The notes below the pieces were generated by a model. It was given only the letters and a program-made list of their open reading frames with translations. It ran no database searches and was not told the origin of the DNA. A stretch of DNA of 64,000 nucleotides from Corallococcus sp. NCRR (GTDB taxonomy: Bacteria > Myxococcota > Myxococcia > Myxococcales > Myxococcaceae). The DNA is taken from NCBI RefSeq assembly GCF_026965535.1, contig NZ_CP114039.1, positions 7,006,001 through 7,070,000 of the forward strand, written 5' to 3'. The translations under genes were made by a program, and so were the position numbers. The number at the start of each line of letters is the position of its first letter. The first letter of the stretch is position 1. This document shows positions 41,431 to 49,271 of this stretch, piece by piece.

Positions 41431-41467
41431 CAATGAAGCATGTATTTATTTGATACATGTTTCATTG
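41431..41467. repeat. 15-bp stem inverted repeat with 7-nt loop
   Basis: Arms CAATGAAGCATGTAT (41431-41445) and ATACATGTTTCATTG (41453-41467) pair 14 of 15 positions, the odd one being a possible G-U. The loop is TTATTTG. It lies downstream of thiD and could act as a terminator-like structure or be part of a small RNA or a mobile-element end. Confidence 0.7.
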
Positions 41468-41495
41468 AGTGTGCCGAGACCCACTGAAAACGCGA

Positions 41496-41608
41496 TCATG
41501 TAGGCATGGCAATACTGATCCGGGAGGTGGATGTAGGTGCCGGCGGCATCTGTTCGCCGACAAACGGCGCACCTTGCCCACCTGATCACTGTTTCATGTA
41601 GGCATGGC
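41496..41608. repeat. 15-bp direct repeat, two copies
   Basis: TCATGTAGGCATGGC occurs at 41496-41510 and 41594-41608, 98 bp apart start to start. Both copies are followed or flanked by GATC-containing sequence. Could be remnants of a duplicated segment or a paired binding site. Confidence 0.6.
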
Positions 41609-41635
41609 CGATCAGAAACTCAGGACTGATCGACC

Positions 41636-41730
41636 GTTCAGGCCAAGCGGCGCTGAAATGGCTAAAAGTCTGTTCAGTGCGTGTTCAGGCACCTGAACAG
41701 CCCCGGAAAAACCACGGAAAGACCGTTCAG
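41636..41730. promoter_or_regulatory. cluster of GTTCAG motifs around a palindrome
   Basis: GTTCAG occurs at 41636, 41672, 41683 and 41725, and inverted (CTGAAC) at 41693, within 95 bp. The last plus-strand copy overlaps the stop of the SNF2 gene. The pair at 41682-41699 forms an 18-bp palindrome TGTTCAGGCACCTGAACA. The cluster looks like multiple sites for one DNA-binding protein. It sits beyond the 3' ends of both neighbouring genes, so its target is unclear. Confidence 0.4.
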
Positions 41731-44700
41731 TGCTTCGTCGCGGCGGAGTCGAGCCCGTCGATGCCCGGCAGCCGCTGCGCGAGCAACCCGAGCAGCTCCT
41801 GGGTGGACAGGCGGGCGGCGGCGTCCTTGCCCTCCAGCACGCCGGCCACCAGGGCCCGCTTCTGCTCATGGAGCGAAAGCATCTGCTCCTCGATCGTCCC
41901 ACGCGCCACCAGCCGGTAGACCGTGACGGGGCGCTGCTGGCCGATGCGGTGGGCGCGATCGGAGGCCTGATCCTCCACGGCGGGGTTCCACCAGGGGTCC
42001 AGGTGGATGACGCTGGTCGCGGCCGTCAGGTTGAGTCCGAAGCCGCCTGCCTTGAGTGAAATCAGGAACAGGGGTGCGTCGCCCTCCTGGAAGGCACGCA
42101 CGCGGTCCGCGCGGGCACCGGCGGGGGTCGAGCCGTCCAGGTACTCGTAGGCGATGCCCTGGGCGTCCAGCACCTCGCGCACCAGCGCCAAGTGGGACGT
42201 GAACTGGCTGAACACCAGTGCGCGGTGGCCTTCCTCGCGCAGCTCCTGGATGAGCTCCATGAAGCGCTCCAACTTGGAGGACTCCAGCTTGGACGACTCG
42301 TCGTACAGGCGCGGGTGCGACGCGAGCAGCCGCAGCCGCGTCAGCGCCGCCAGCACCTCGATGCGCCGCTCCTGGTCCTTCATCTTCGCCTTGCGCGTCT
42401 CCAGGTCGGACAGGGCCGCCAGGCGCGCGTCCTCGTAGAGCGTCCACTCCGGCGGGGACAGGACGACGGGCACCTTCACGTCCGTGCGAGGCGGCAGCTG
42501 CGCCTCCACCTGGGCCTTGGTGCGGCGCAGGAGGAAGGGCTGGAGCACCCGGGCCAGCGCGGGCGCGGCCGTCGGGTCCACCTGCTTCTCGATGGGCGCG
42601 GCGAAGCGGTTGCGGAACGCCTCCAGGCTGCCCAGCAGCCCCGGGAAGACCACGGCGAAGAGGGCCCACAGCTCGCCCAAGTGGTTCTCCAGCGGCGTGC
42701 CGGACAGCGCGAACCGGAAGTCAGCCTGGAGCGCCCGCGCCGCGCGGAAGCGCTGTGTGGCCGCGTTCTTCAGTTGTTGGGCCTCGTCGAAGACGATGGT
42801 GGCGAAGCGCAGCGAGGCCAGCCGCTCGATGTCACGCACGAGCAGGCCGTAGCTGAGCACCAGCACGTCGCGAGGCCCCAGCCGCTCCAGCGTGCCGCCC
42901 CGGTCCTCCGCGTCGGAGAAGATCGTCACCTTGAGTGACGGCGCGAAGCGCTTCGCCTCGTCCCGCCAGTTGAAGGCCACCGACGTGGGGGCCAGCACCA
43001 GCGCGGGCCCGTGCTTCGCGCGCTCCAGCAGCACGGCCAGGGCCTGCACCGTCTTGCCCAGGCCCATGTCGTCCGCGAGCACCCCACCCGCGTTCCACGA
43101 CGCCAGCCGCGTGAGCCAGCGGAAGCCCTCGAGCTGGTAGTCGCGCAGCTCCGTCTTGAGCGCCGCGGGCACCCGGGGCTTCAGCTCCTTCGCCGCGAAG
43201 ATGCGCTCGACCAGCGTCTTCCAGGACGCATCCGCGTCGATGAGCGCGCCCGCGGTGCCCAGCCCCGCCAGGGCCTCCGCCGCGGACGGGCCCACCTCCA
43301 GCCCGTGCTTCGATAGGTACGCGTGATCCGCCAGCTTCTCCAGCTGCTCGCGCAGCGCCGCTTCGATCTCCACCCACGTGCGCGCGTCCACCTGGACGAA
43401 GCGCTCCTTGCGCCGGGCCGCGTCCAGGAGCCGCGCCAGCTCCACCCGCTCGCCCTCCACGGACAGGCCGCCCAGCACGCCGAACCACTCGCGCTTGCGC
43501 TCCAGGACGACCTTCAGGTCGCCCGCGCCGCGCTTGGGCACGAGCCGCATGGACGCGCCCACCCACTCCAGCTCCGGCCGGGGCTCCATCTCCGCGCACG
43601 CGGCCAGCACCGCCAGCCCGCCCTGCGCGCTGTGGAAGAGGAAGCAGAACGGCAGCTCCTGCGGCTCCGCCGTCTGCAAGGGCAGCCGGGCCTGGAGCGC
43701 CGCGGCCGCCGTCAGCTCACGCCCGAAGTCGCGCACCGCGTGGAACGACCGCGTGTCGCGCCGCACGTGCACGTCGCGAGGCCCCTCGCCGGGCAGGTAC
43801 GCCGGGCCATCCGGCAGCGCGCGCAGCCGCAGCTCCAGCCGCACCGCGCCCCCGGGCTGTCCTTCCAGCCGGAGCACCGGGAGCTGCCGCGGCGCGATGG
43901 ACTCCCCCATCACGCTGCGGGGCATGGCCACCGGCAGGCGCACGGAGAGCTTCGACAGGTGCTCCAGCAGCGCCCCGTGACTCTCCGGGGGAAACGCGTT
44001 GCCGTGCTTCTGGAGCACCGTGGCCATGGCGCGCACCTCCGGGCTCACGTCCAGCACCGTGAGCACGTGCGCGCCTTCGTCCCAGAGGAACACCGCGTCC
44101 TCGGGCTTCGCCTTGCGCACGCGCTCCAGGAGCGGCGCGGGCAGCACGGCGCCATCCACGCCCGCGTTCACCAGCACGGTGCCGCCCCGGTCCTCCGCGA
44201 CCAGGCCCACCTTCTCGCGTTCGATGCGCACGGGGAGGTCCTGCGTGCCCTCCAGCGACAGGCGCGGATGATCAATCAGCTCGAACAGCAGCGCGCGCGA
44301 AGCGGGCGCCGTGCTGTCGGTGAGCAGCGCGGCGATGCGCGAGTCCGAGGGGCTGAGCTGCGAGCCGTACTCCTGCAACAGCTTGCGCCGGGTGACCTTC
44401 GCCCCCGTCGTGCGCACGCCCTTCTTCGTGCGCCGGTGCACGTAGGGCGCGACCTCCACGCCGTACCCTTCGATGACGTCCAGCCGCCAGGAGATCTCCA
44501 CGCCTCCGCCGCCGCCCGGGCTCTCCTCCACCGCCCGCTCCAGCGCGCGCAGCGTCCGGGCCCACGCGGGCCGCACCAGCTCCTCCAGCGTCTCGCCGAA
44601 GTCCTCCGTCCAGCGCTGCCGCAGCCAGAGGAGCGCCGTGTCCACGGCCGCCAGCTGGTGCACGCAGAACGTGGCGCCGCATGAACAGTCCGCCGTCACG

Positions 44701-45299
44701 CCGGACGGACTGAACGTCAGCCGCGCCTCCGCGAGGATGAAGCCCGAGCCCGGCGGGGACACCGGCAGCTCGGAGATGCGCGTCTCCTTGAGGCGGAAGC
44801 CCGGCAGGTCCGGCTCCTCCACCAGTGCTTCCAGCGGCAGCGCGCGCTCCGGACGCGGCGCGATGCTCGAAGGCACCCGGACGCGCCACGCCATCAGCAT
44901 CCCGTGGACCGTGTGCGTGCGCGTATCGGCCGGGGGCGTGAGGCGCTCCGGGACGGAGGCCCGGGCCTCGATGGCGCCCTGCCGCTCGTCCTCCACGTAG
45001 CGCCAGGCGAGCTTCGGCAGCAGGTCCCGCATGCGCGGCGTGGGCAGCATCTCGGCCGTCCAGCGGTCGAGCGTGTCCTGGGCCAGCACCTCCACCAGCC
45101 GGCGGCGGGAGATGACGGCGCGCACCTGCGGCAGGTACGCGGCCTCCACGCGAGGCGTGAGCAGCGACAGGCTCAGGCGCGACAGGTGCTCCAGGCCCTC
45201 CGCCCGCAGCCACGCGCGCAGGTCCGCCTCCGTCTGGAACGGGGGCGCGTGGGGGTCCTGCGAAGGCTTGGGACTGGGCGGGGGGGACTGCTCGGCCAT
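41727..45299 (-). CDS. SWIM-SNF2 family helicase
   Basis: 1190 aa, ATG at 45299. A SWIM zinc finger CSCGATFCVH lies at about residues 205-214. The C-terminal third contains the SNF2 motor: Walker A DDMGLGKTVQA (about 742-752), motif II FDEAQQLKN, ALSGTPLEN, and the helicase C-part LVFSQFTSHLALVREVL, GGFGLNLTAATSVIHLD and RAHRIGQQRPVTVYRL. Bacterial SWIM-SNF2 proteins are ATP-driven DNA translocases thought to act in repair or chromatin-like remodelling. The size matches the family. Confidence 0.93.
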   Translation of the reverse strand: MAEQSPPPSPKPSQDPHAPPFQTEADLRAWLRAEGLEHLSRLSLSLLTPRVEAAYLPQVRAVISRRRLVEVLAQDTLDRWTAEMLPTPRMRDLLPKLAWRYVEDERQGAIEARASVPERLTPPADTRTHTVHGMLMAWRVRVPSSIAPRPERALPLEALVEEPDLPGFRLKETRISELPVSPPGSGFILAEARLTFSPSGVTADCSCGATFCVHQLAAVDTALLWLRQRWTEDFGETLEELVRPAWARTLRALERAVEESPGGGGGVEISWRLDVIEGYGVEVAPYVHRRTKKGVRTTGAKVTRRKLLQEYGSQLSPSDSRIAALLTDSTAPASRALLFELIDHPRLSLEGTQDLPVRIEREKVGLVAEDRGGTVLVNAGVDGAVLPAPLLERVRKAKPEDAVFLWDEGAHVLTVLDVSPEVRAMATVLQKHGNAFPPESHGALLEHLSKLSVRLPVAMPRSVMGESIAPRQLPVLRLEGQPGGAVRLELRLRALPDGPAYLPGEGPRDVHVRRDTRSFHAVRDFGRELTAAAALQARLPLQTAEPQELPFCFLFHSAQGGLAVLAACAEMEPRPELEWVGASMRLVPKRGAGDLKVVLERKREWFGVLGGLSVEGERVELARLLDAARRKERFVQVDARTWVEIEAALREQLEKLADHAYLSKHGLEVGPSAAEALAGLGTAGALIDADASWKTLVERIFAAKELKPRVPAALKTELRDYQLEGFRWLTRLASWNAGGVLADDMGLGKTVQALAVLLERAKHGPALVLAPTSVAFNWRDEAKRFAPSLKVTIFSDAEDRGGTLERLGPRDVLVLSYGLLVRDIERLASLRFATIVFDEAQQLKNAATQRFRAARALQADFRFALSGTPLENHLGELWALFAVVFPGLLGSLEAFRNRFAAPIEKQVDPTAAPALARVLQPFLLRRTKAQVEAQLPPRTDVKVPVVLSPPEWTLYEDARLAALSDLETRKAKMKDQERRIEVLAALTRLRLLASHPRLYDESSKLESSKLERFMELIQELREEGHRALVFSQFTSHLALVREVLDAQGIAYEYLDGSTPAGARADRVRAFQEGDAPLFLISLKAGGFGLNLTAATSVIHLDPWWNPAVEDQASDRAHRIGQQRPVTVYRLVARGTIEEQMLSLHEQKRALVAGVLEGKDAAARLSTQELLGLLAQRLPGIDGLDSAATKH

Positions 45300-45322
45300 G
45301 GGGACTGACGACGACGAACGCG

Positions 45323-47035
45323 TCAGTCTACCTTGGCCACGCGGCGGCGATCACCGAGGAACTCTTCCACTCCCAGCACGATGTTCTTCGCCACCTCGTC
45401 CTGGTAGCGCTCGGACGCCAGGCGCTTCTCCTCCTCCGAGTGCGACAGGAAGGACGTCTCCACCAGGATGGCGGGCATCTTCGCGCCCAGCAGCACGTAG
45501 AACAGCGCCTCCTTGTGGCCCAGGTCCTTGATGCCGTCGTACTTGCCGGACAGGCCCGTCACCAGGTTGTGCTGCACGGCGTTCGCCAGCCGGCTCGACT
45601 CCTCCGTGTTCGCCTTGGTGGCCAGGTCCGCCAGGATGAACTGGAGGTCGCTGATGCCCTTCTCGGAGGACGCGTTCTCGCGAGCGGCCAGGCGGATGGA
45701 GTAGCGGTCCGCGGACGTGTTGAGCGTGTACGTCTCGATGCCGCGCAGCTTGTGCGTCGCCGCCGAGTTGCAGTGCACCGAGATGAACAGGTCGCCGTGC
45801 GCCTCGTTGGCCAGCTTCGCGCGGTCCTCCAGGCGGATGAAGGTGTCGTCGTCGCGCGTGAGCACGACCTCCAGGCCCTTCTCCCGCAGGCCGTCCGCGA
45901 CCTTCTTGGAGATGGCCAGCGCCACGTCCTTCTCCTTCGTCCCCGCCTTGCCGATGGCGCCGGAGTCATGGCCGCCGTGGCCCGCGTCGATGACCACGCG
46001 ACGCACCTTCAGCCCCAACTGCTCCGCCAGCGTCAGCTCCGCGTGGCGAGACTGCTTCGCCACGGCCTTGAGCCGGGCCTGCGCCACCTGCGCGTCCACC
46101 GGCGCCGTCACCGGGCGAGGCGCCTCCGGAGCGGCCGGCTTCGTCTCCGGCTTCGACGCCACCGCCACGGGGGCGGCCGGCTTCGACGCCACCGGGGCGT
46201 TGTCCACCACCGGAGCCGGCGCCTTCGACGCCACGGCCGGGACCTCCACGCGGGCCTCCGGCTTCGCGGACGCCACCGCCTCCGGAGCCTTCGCGTCGGC
46301 GACGGTGGGCGCGTCCACGATGTTCGCCGTGGCGTCCTTCGAAGTGGTCTCGGCGACCGGGGCCGGGGTGCTCGGAGGCACCGGCGACGGCTCGCGGGCG
46401 AGCTTGGAGATGGCGTCCACCAGCGGCGAGCTGGGGGGCGCGGCGGCGACAGCGGTGTCCGGCGTGGACTTCACCACCGGGGGCAGCGGCTTCACCGTGG
46501 GCTTCGCGGACGGCGTCTTGCTGGGCGGCGGCAGCGAGGCCAGCAGCGACTTCAGCTCCCGGTTCTGATCGCCCTTGGGGATGGTGGCCAGCGATTCGTT
46601 GAGGATCTTCCGGGCCGCCTCCGGCTTGTCCAGGCGGTTGACGTGGATGCGCGCCAGCGCCAGCGCCGCGTCATCCGCGAGCCGGTGCTTCGGGTGCGCC
46701 TCCACCAGCTTGGAGTAGTCCGAGATGGCCGCCTGCAGGTCCTCGTCCACGAAGGAGATGCGGCTCAGCTCCTGGAGCAGGTCGCCCGCGGTGAAGAGGG
46801 CGTCGGGAGCGCGGTCGCTCTTGGGGAAGCGCGTGGCCACGGACTCGAAGCGGTGCACGACGTTGAGCCAGTGGTGGCGCAGCTTGCGGCGGGACGCGTC
46901 GTCCTTCAGCGCGTAGTAGGCGCGGCGGGCCTGCTGGTACGCCTCCTCCGCTTCGTTGCGCTTGGCGGCTCCGACGGCGCTCGGGGCCGTGAGGAGCAGC
47001 ACGGGCAGCACGAAGTGGGAGAAGCGAACGCGCAT
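45323..47035 (-). CDS. N-acetylmuramoyl-L-alanine amidase with N-terminal TPR region
   Basis: 570 aa, ATG at 47035. A signal peptide (MRVRFSHFVLPVLLLTAPSAVGA) is followed by TPR-like helices (to about residue 170), a Pro/Ala-rich linker (about 175-325), then the Amidase_3 domain: VVIDAGHGGHDSGA, a TRDDDTFIRLEDRAKLAN region, FISVHCNSAA and ILVETSFLSHSEEE. The zinc-binding His and Glu positions are visible in these. It cleaves the amide between muramic acid and L-Ala in the periplasm. The linker resembles AmiC-type domain separators. It lies 23 bp upstream of the SNF2 gene, same strand. Confidence 0.93.
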   Translation of the reverse strand: MRVRFSHFVLPVLLLTAPSAVGAAKRNEAEEAYQQARRAYYALKDDASRRKLRHHWLNVVHRFESVATRFPKSDRAPDALFTAGDLLQELSRISFVDEDLQAAISDYSKLVEAHPKHRLADDAALALARIHVNRLDKPEAARKILNESLATIPKGDQNRELKSLLASLPPPSKTPSAKPTVKPLPPVVKSTPDTAVAAAPPSSPLVDAISKLAREPSPVPPSTPAPVAETTSKDATANIVDAPTVADAKAPEAVASAKPEARVEVPAVASKAPAPVVDNAPVASKPAAPVAVASKPETKPAAPEAPRPVTAPVDAQVAQARLKAVAKQSRHAELTLAEQLGLKVRRVVIDAGHGGHDSGAIGKAGTKEKDVALAISKKVADGLREKGLEVVLTRDDDTFIRLEDRAKLANEAHGDLFISVHCNSAATHKLRGIETYTLNTSADRYSIRLAARENASSEKGISDLQFILADLATKANTEESSRLANAVQHNLVTGLSGKYDGIKDLGHKEALFYVLLGAKMPAILVETSFLSHSEEEKRLASERYQDEVAKNIVLGVEEFLGDRRRVAKVD

Positions 47036-47119
47036 GGAAGCCTCCGGACGTTGCAGCTACAGGCGTGTGTCACACGGCCTCCGGGGGCCAGCAACTTTTC
47101 AACCCCACCTGTCCGTCCG

Positions 47120-47887
47120 TCAGCGCACCCAGCCCAGCGTCCGCGCCAGCTCCTCGTCGATGACGCGGCACCAGCCCGGCTCGGAGGGCACCACGGCGGC
47201 CAGCACCTTGCCGCCATTGCGCACCGGGGCCCGCTGGGGGCGGCAGCGCGCCCGCACGGCGTGTTTCACGTCCTGGCGGAAGAAGTGCGCGGGGAACACG
47301 GCCTCGCCCTTCCCTTCCGGCAGGAAGCCGTCATCCGGGGTGAGCCACACCAGCGCGCCCAGCCGCAGGGGCACCACCTCCCGGCGCCACAGCCGCCGCA
47401 CCTCCCACGCGAAGCCGCCCAGGGCCACCAGCGCCCCCAGCCCCAGGCCCCAGGGCAGCAGCCCCACGCGGGACGCCTGGGCCCGGGCATGGGTCGCTTC
47501 ACGAGGCCGCCCCGGCTGGGACGGATCCACCAGCAGTTGCACCCGGGCGCCATGGCCCAGGCCCGCCGCGTGGTCCGCGGCCGTGCGGACTCCGGACACG
47601 GAGTGGTCCTCGCCCGCGAACGTGTAGAGGACGTCCAGCGTGCCCTCCGCGTCCTCGCGCTGGCTCGGAGGGGGCGCATGGCTCGCGCCCACCACCGCGT
47701 CCACCAGCTCCGCGCTGGACGTGAAGCGCTGCTCCTCGATGAAGTAGCGGCCCACGTAGCTGGCCCCCAGGCCCAGCACGGTGATGAGGACCAGGCCCAG
47801 CACCACCCCGCGCACCAACCGCGCCACCGCCCCGGGAACCTGGGCCAGTCGAACACCGCGGGGGGCATGGGGGATGGCGAGCTGCAT
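47120..47887 (-). CDS. DUF3592-like membrane protein
   Basis: 255 aa, ATG at 47887. Two hydrophobic segments: VVLGLVLITVLGLGASYVG (about 28-46) and VGLLPWGLGLGALVALGGFAW (about 138-158). Between them lies a beta-rich extracytoplasmic loop of DUF3592 type (LDVLYTFAGEDHSVSG...VQLLVDPSQPGRPREA). The C-terminal part after the second helix is cytoplasmic and unrecognised. Function is unknown. It lies 49 bp downstream of the SitI-like gene and 84 bp upstream of the amidase, same strand. Confidence 0.65.
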   Translation of the reverse strand: MQLAIPHAPRGVRLAQVPGAVARLVRGVVLGLVLITVLGLGASYVGRYFIEEQRFTSSAELVDAVVGASHAPPPSQREDAEGTLDVLYTFAGEDHSVSGVRTAADHAAGLGHGARVQLLVDPSQPGRPREATHARAQASRVGLLPWGLGLGALVALGGFAWEVRRLWRREVVPLRLGALVWLTPDDGFLPEGKGEAVFPAHFFRQDVKHAVRARCRPQRAPVRNGGKVLAAVVPSEPGWCRVIDEELARTLGWVR

Positions 47888-47936
47888 GGCGGGCGGGGAG
47901 CCTACTTCACGGCTGGTGTTCGCGCCCGATTCCAGC

Positions 47937-49271
47937 TCAGCCCCGGTGCCGCTCTGCCTCCCGGAAGAACTGCGTCAGCGAGAAGTCCAGGAGCGACGGA
48001 CATGAGCGCATGTATCGGCGGGCGCGGAGAAAGGGAAGCCAGACGCGCTGGCCGACACGCACCTGAGACTCCTCCAGCTTTTGCCGCAACACCCACGTCC
48101 CGCCAAGCCGCCGCACCAGCACGCGTCCCAGGTAGGCTCCCACCGCCGGAGCGGTGTGCCCGTCGATGAGGTTCCGCGGGTACCGCTCCGGGAAGCTTTC
48201 CTTCGAGAAGTAGAAGTCGAGGTCCGTGAGGGACTCAGGCGTCTCGTCGAAGATGCTGGGCACATGAGTGTGCAGCGCCGCCACGAGTCCCTCGGACAGG
48301 TCGTCGTAGTCGCTGAGGACACGCTCCGGATTCCCGACGTCCGACGGGAGTGCGTCCGGGAGCCACTCCTCCGGCTCCGGCGGCTGGAGGGCGTTGAATT
48401 CGGCAATCCTCCGCTGCCGTTCGCTGATGGCGAGTTCGAACGAAAGCCGGGAAAGGAGCGGCGCCAGGTCAGGGTGAAAGCGTGGCGCCACCGGCGTGAG
48501 GGCAGCACTGCGCTCTCGCAGGGTCCGCAGCACCGTGTCGAAGTCGAGCTCCGGCCGAAGATGCACATGGGCGCGGGCCTGGGCGACGCGCGCCTCTTCA
48601 CTGGCGAAGTCGGCGGGGGTGGGCCGCAGCACGACAAGGACAGAGCCGTTGGGTAGCTCCTCCGCGAGGTGCGCGGGAGTCGAGAGCATCCGCCCACGGC
48701 CTACCCTCTCCACCAGCCCTGGACCGAAGATATTGAGCCAGGAAAGTTCACGAAGCCCGGCTCCACCCGGCCCCTCCCGGTCGTCATCACCGGGGACAAG
48801 GGCTGATGCGTCCGCCAATTGATCATCGGCAAGACTGTTCGCCGTGGCGCCCATCACTGGAAAATGGGAGGCCCAGGCGCGGACCATCTCCACGAACTGA
48901 TGGCAGCGCTCTGACTCCTTGAAGAGGGAAAGCGGCTGAACGGAAATCCAGACGTTCAACCTGGGGGCGGAGGGAGGCAGCCAGAAGCTGAGAGCCATAT
49001 CCAATGAAGGCCATTCCGCACGAGAGAGGCCAATGGATGTGCTCCTCGTTCCGCGCTTCTCTTCGAGCGCTTTCAGAACGAGGTCTCGAGAATAGGCGTA
49101 CGGCCGTTTCCCTCCAACAATGTCCGGCATCCATGCGCCCGCATGTGCCTCAAGCACGTCCAGAAATGGCTCGAGTGCATGCTTCAGGCCTGTCTTCTGG
49201 TCGAAGGTCGCTTCGAAGGAGAGACGAAGGCGGTCGTCAGCGTTGAACTCGTGCGTCCCTGCTCCATTCAT
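47937..49271 (-). CDS. candidate SitI-type immunity protein
   Basis: 444 aa from ATG at 49271, overlapping the toxin stop as ATGA. No signal peptide or membrane segment, so cytoplasmic. The middle contains WLNIFGPGLVERVG and a following Val-rich strand, similar in layout to type VI immunity (DUF3396-like) proteins. The C-terminal half is Leu/Arg/Pro-rich and may be a second domain. Position directly after the lipoprotein toxin, as in sitB-sitA-sitI, is the main support. The pairing of this protein and toxin has not been seen experimentally. Confidence 0.6.
   Translation of the reverse strand: MNGAGTHEFNADDRLRLSFEATFDQKTGLKHALEPFLDVLEAHAGAWMPDIVGGKRPYAYSRDLVLKALEEKRGTRSTSIGLSRAEWPSLDMALSFWLPPSAPRLNVWISVQPLSLFKESERCHQFVEMVRAWASHFPVMGATANSLADDQLADASALVPGDDDREGPGGAGLRELSWLNIFGPGLVERVGRGRMLSTPAHLAEELPNGSVLVVLRPTPADFASEEARVAQARAHVHLRPELDFDTVLRTLRERSAALTPVAPRFHPDLAPLLSRLSFELAISERQRRIAEFNALQPPEPEEWLPDALPSDVGNPERVLSDYDDLSEGLVAALHTHVPSIFDETPESLTDLDFYFSKESFPERYPRNLIDGHTAPAVGAYLGRVLVRRLGGTWVLRQKLEESQVRVGQRVWLPFLRARRYMRSCPSLLDFSLTQFFREAERHRG

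Larger units (their letters stand above)
41381..41726. other. 346-bp AT-rich intergenic island with hairpin, direct repeats and GTTCAG cluster
   Basis: This is the most AT-rich stretch of the first 58 kb, lying between the converging thiD and SNF2 genes. It holds a hairpin (41431-41467), a 15-bp direct repeat (TCATGTAGGCATGGC, at 41496-41510 and 41594-41608), and a cluster of GTTCAG motifs. No protein-coding frame or tRNA was recognised. See separate entries and findings. Confidence 0.7.

Noticed and set aside
41381-41726. CRISPR array or tRNA in the AT-rich island
   Set aside because: Only two copies of a 15-bp repeat 98 bp apart, no regular spacers, and no cloverleaf or CCA-type pattern.
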